This document shows positions 45,686-47,039 of a DNA stretch of 47,039 bases, piece by piece. This DNA comes from Lachnospiraceae bacterium. GTDB taxonomy: Bacteria > Bacillota > Clostridia > Lachnospirales > Lachnospiraceae. A program made the translations under genes and the position numbers. The DNA is taken from contig JAFTZJ010000049.1 in assembly GCA_017461045.1 (NCBI GenBank), positions 1-47,039 of the forward strand, written 5' to 3'. Numbering within the stretch: the first letter of the stretch is position 1; each line of letters begins with the position of its first letter. The notes beneath the pieces were generated by a model. The model worked only from the letters and a program-made list of their open reading frames with translations, did not search any database and had not been told where the DNA came from.

Positions 45686-45714
45686 ATATTACCGAAAATC
45701 TTGGATTTCGTCAA
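45686..45714 (-). promoter_or_regulatory. Promoter of the NSS transporter
   Basis: TTGACG (45714-45709), 17 nt, TAATAT (45691-45686) on the minus strand. It predicts an mRNA start near 45680. Confidence 0.5.
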
Positions 45715-45784
45715 GGTTTCTTTCGGAAAAGGATAGTCAGGAAATTACAAGACTGCAATATAAAATAATGAATCTGTACATTTT

Positions 45785-46702
45785 TTACAAGATTTCATTC
45801 TTTAACTGTAAAATCCTTTTTTCTATCTCCTTAATTATTACTTTGAATTCATCATCTGACTTTCCTGTAGGGTCTTCTAATCCCCAATTATCATCAAACG
45901 CTCTACCAATAAAAGGGCAACCAACATTACACCCCATAGAAATTGCCACGTCAGGATCAGGAATATCTGTAATTAATTTTGAATACTGCGTCTGCTCCAT
46001 ATCAATCCCATAAAGCTCTTTCATAATCCGCACTGCATCTTGATTCATCTGCGGTTTTGTTTCTGTTCCTGCGGAATAGGATTCAAAAACATCCGATGCC
46101 AAATGTTTTCCCAGTGCTTCTGCAATCTGGCTACGACAGGAATTATGTACACATATGAACGCTACCTTTTTCTTTGTTTTTTTATAAAACGGACACTTTT
46201 CTTTTATGCATTGCTCATTTTTCTCACTAAAAGAACATTCTATTTTGCTATTATCTAATTCTACATTATAGTTTACATTTACATATTCGATTGCTTTTTG
46301 AAAACTCAAAAATGCATCTCTCTTGCAACATCTGGGACCACCCACTTGTGATAAACTGAACAATGCCTTAGATGTAAACTCCATATGTTTTCCCCATGAT
46401 GAATCAGTACTCAACGGTCCTGTACCATCAATGATAGACAATGCTGCACCCAAAGAACTTACAGCACCACAAACACCCCACATTCCACAAGTAGCTCCCG
46501 GCATTTGTAATCCTCTTTTTGTAAGTTCTTCTAAGCTTGTCTGCAAGTCAATTTGACCTCCTGCATTCCAAAAAGCAGTCAATAACGCTGCTCCATCTAA
46601 CACATGATGCTCCGGTCCATGTATTCTAATGAAATCCATTTGAGCTATATTAATAAAAATGTCTATAGGATTTGTACTCGTCTCCTGTAAACATACTTCC
46701 AT
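45785..46702 (-). CDS. DUF5714-arsenate reductase (LMW-PTP type) fusion
   Basis: 305 residues. The N-terminal half (1-150) is rich in Cys and His: EHHVLDGAALL, GATCGMWGVCGAVSSLG (C72, C78) and GGPRCCKRDAF (C125, C126). It resembles a domain I recall as DUF5714. A linker with C156, C165 and C170 follows. The C-terminal half (about 178-305) is a thioredoxin-type ArsC, with CVHNSCR (C184-x5-R190) and the resolving pair MGCNVGC (C258, C262), plus DPTGKSDDEF. Joining them suggests redox chemistry or metalloid handling, but the combined role is unknown. The ATG has a weak site; upstream codons back to the in-frame TGA at 46735-46733 (starting at 46732) are open without a usual start. Confidence 0.82.
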   Translation of the reverse strand: MEVCLQETSTNPIDIFINIAQMDFIRIHGPEHHVLDGAALLTAFWNAGGQIDLQTSLEELTKRGLQMPGATCGMWGVCGAVSSLGAALSIIDGTGPLSTDSSWGKHMEFTSKALFSLSQVGGPRCCKRDAFLSFQKAIEYVNVNYNVELDNSKIECSFSEKNEQCIKEKCPFYKKTKKKVAFICVHNSCRSQIAEALGKHLASDVFESYSAGTETKPQMNQDAVRIMKELYGIDMEQTQYSKLITDIPDPDVAISMGCNVGCPFIGRAFDDNWGLEDPTGKSDDEFKVIIKEIEKRILQLKNEIL

Positions 46703-46906
46703 TATCTTTTTTACTCTATCTTCTATTTTGATTCACCACCAATTAAAATTGCTTGTTTTAAGAAACCATAGCTATAGCTTCAACATTCCCTCTTGAGTTC
46801 ATTCTGTTTTGATTATGCAACTTTTTCCATGTCCTAGCAAGAAGAAAACACAACCAAAGGCTTTGCGCCCATAACCACTATGCCATGCAAAGGTACAAAC
46901 TGAAAT
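46703..46906. other. Intergenic region without a supported gene
   Basis: About 200 nt. On the minus strand the frame behind the hydrolase stop stays open for about 35 codons and reads FAWHSGYGRKAFGCVFFLLG, but it has no start or ribosome site. I see no clear terminator or promoter except a GGTGG near 46743-46739 on the minus strand. Confidence 0.4.
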
Positions 46907-47039
46907 TTATCTTTCTCTTTCTGTTTTTGCAATTTGATGAACAATCTCAGAAAATCCATCTGAATCCGATTCTAATAAACCATGTGTCATATTTTCCATT
47001 ATAAACATCTGCTTATATGGTGCGTTTACTTCTTCAAAA
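46907..47039 (-). CDS. 3' end of a probable alpha/beta hydrolase gene
   Basis: The minus-strand frame entering at the right edge encodes 43 residues ending ...HQIAKTERER and stops at TAA 46909-46907. YKQMFIMENMTHGLLESDSD resembles the end of alpha/beta hydrolases, where the His of MTHGLL is the catalytic His. Too short for certainty; the start is outside the window. Confidence 0.5.
   Translation of the reverse strand, partial: FEEVNAPYKQMFIMENMTHGLLESDSDGFSEIVHQIAKTERER

Overview
The window comes from a low-GC Gram-positive bacterium, most likely an anaerobic Clostridia of the Lachnospiraceae type. The reasons are inferential. Shine-Dalgarno sites are strong (AGGAGG), and promoters are TTGACA/TATAAT or extended -10. 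Gene content includes GatCAB, type III pantothenate kinase, a flavodiiron protein, NADP-type glutamate dehydrogenase, thioester/Cna-B surface proteins and cohesin/dockerin modules. Genus cannot be fixed. Almost everything is chromosomal housekeeping or envelope biology. I see no insertion sequence, prophage or CRISPR array. Most genes are on the minus strand.

Layout. 1-300: the extreme 5' end and leader of an rRNA operon reading out of the left edge, with its own promoter. 301-5170: radA, a small conserved gene, clpC and a short GntR regulator. The GntR gene sits where ctsR-mcsA-mcsB is found in Bacillus, and a perfect 11-bp-arm palindrome overlaps its promoter. 5232-8782: a secreted glucosaminidase ending in a dockerin, followed by a membrane-anchored cohesin protein. 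9013-11994: purM-purN-purD. 12239-14557 (+): a sugar-binding-like domain fused to a diguanylate cyclase. 14644-17189: an NlpC/P60 hydrolase and a dGTPase gene split by one in-frame TAA. 17329 (+): superoxide dismutase. 17959-23626: a dense minus-strand block (asparaginase, Rossmann-fold protein, signal peptidase I, DUF protein, Dabb protein, CoaX, DusB, nitroreductase).

23830-28528: an orphan membrane protein (+), flavodiiron protein, glutamate dehydrogenase, a small membrane protein and a PilZ protein (+). 28543-34007: a GH3 lipoprotein, gatB, gatA, gatC and a DUF368/PopT-type lipid carrier transporter; the last four form one transcription unit. 34131-36047: a sortase-type thioester adhesin with a long leader, a 12-codon upstream ORF and a palindrome at its predicted start. 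36149-37859 (+): trpS and a PgsA-like gene. 37898-42911: SulP transporter, a second Dus enzyme, a methyltransferase and an alanine symporter. 43106-44017: a LytTR regulator with a DUF3021 membrane partner. 44208-45617: an NSS transporter whose ribosome site appears bridged by a hairpin. 45785-47039: a DUF5714-ArsC fusion and the 3' end of a probable alpha/beta hydrolase.

Two themes recur. Envelope work is represented by the dockerin glucosaminidase, NlpC/P60, GH3 hexosaminidase, PopT, signal peptidase and thioester adhesin. c-di-GMP signalling is represented by the GGDEF and PilZ proteins. The most promising leads are the cohesin-dockerin autolysin pair, the GntR-clpC switch, the interrupted dGTPase, the leader of the thioester adhesin and the LytTR-DUF3021 pair. 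All functional calls rest on motif recognition in the translated sequence; no search was run.
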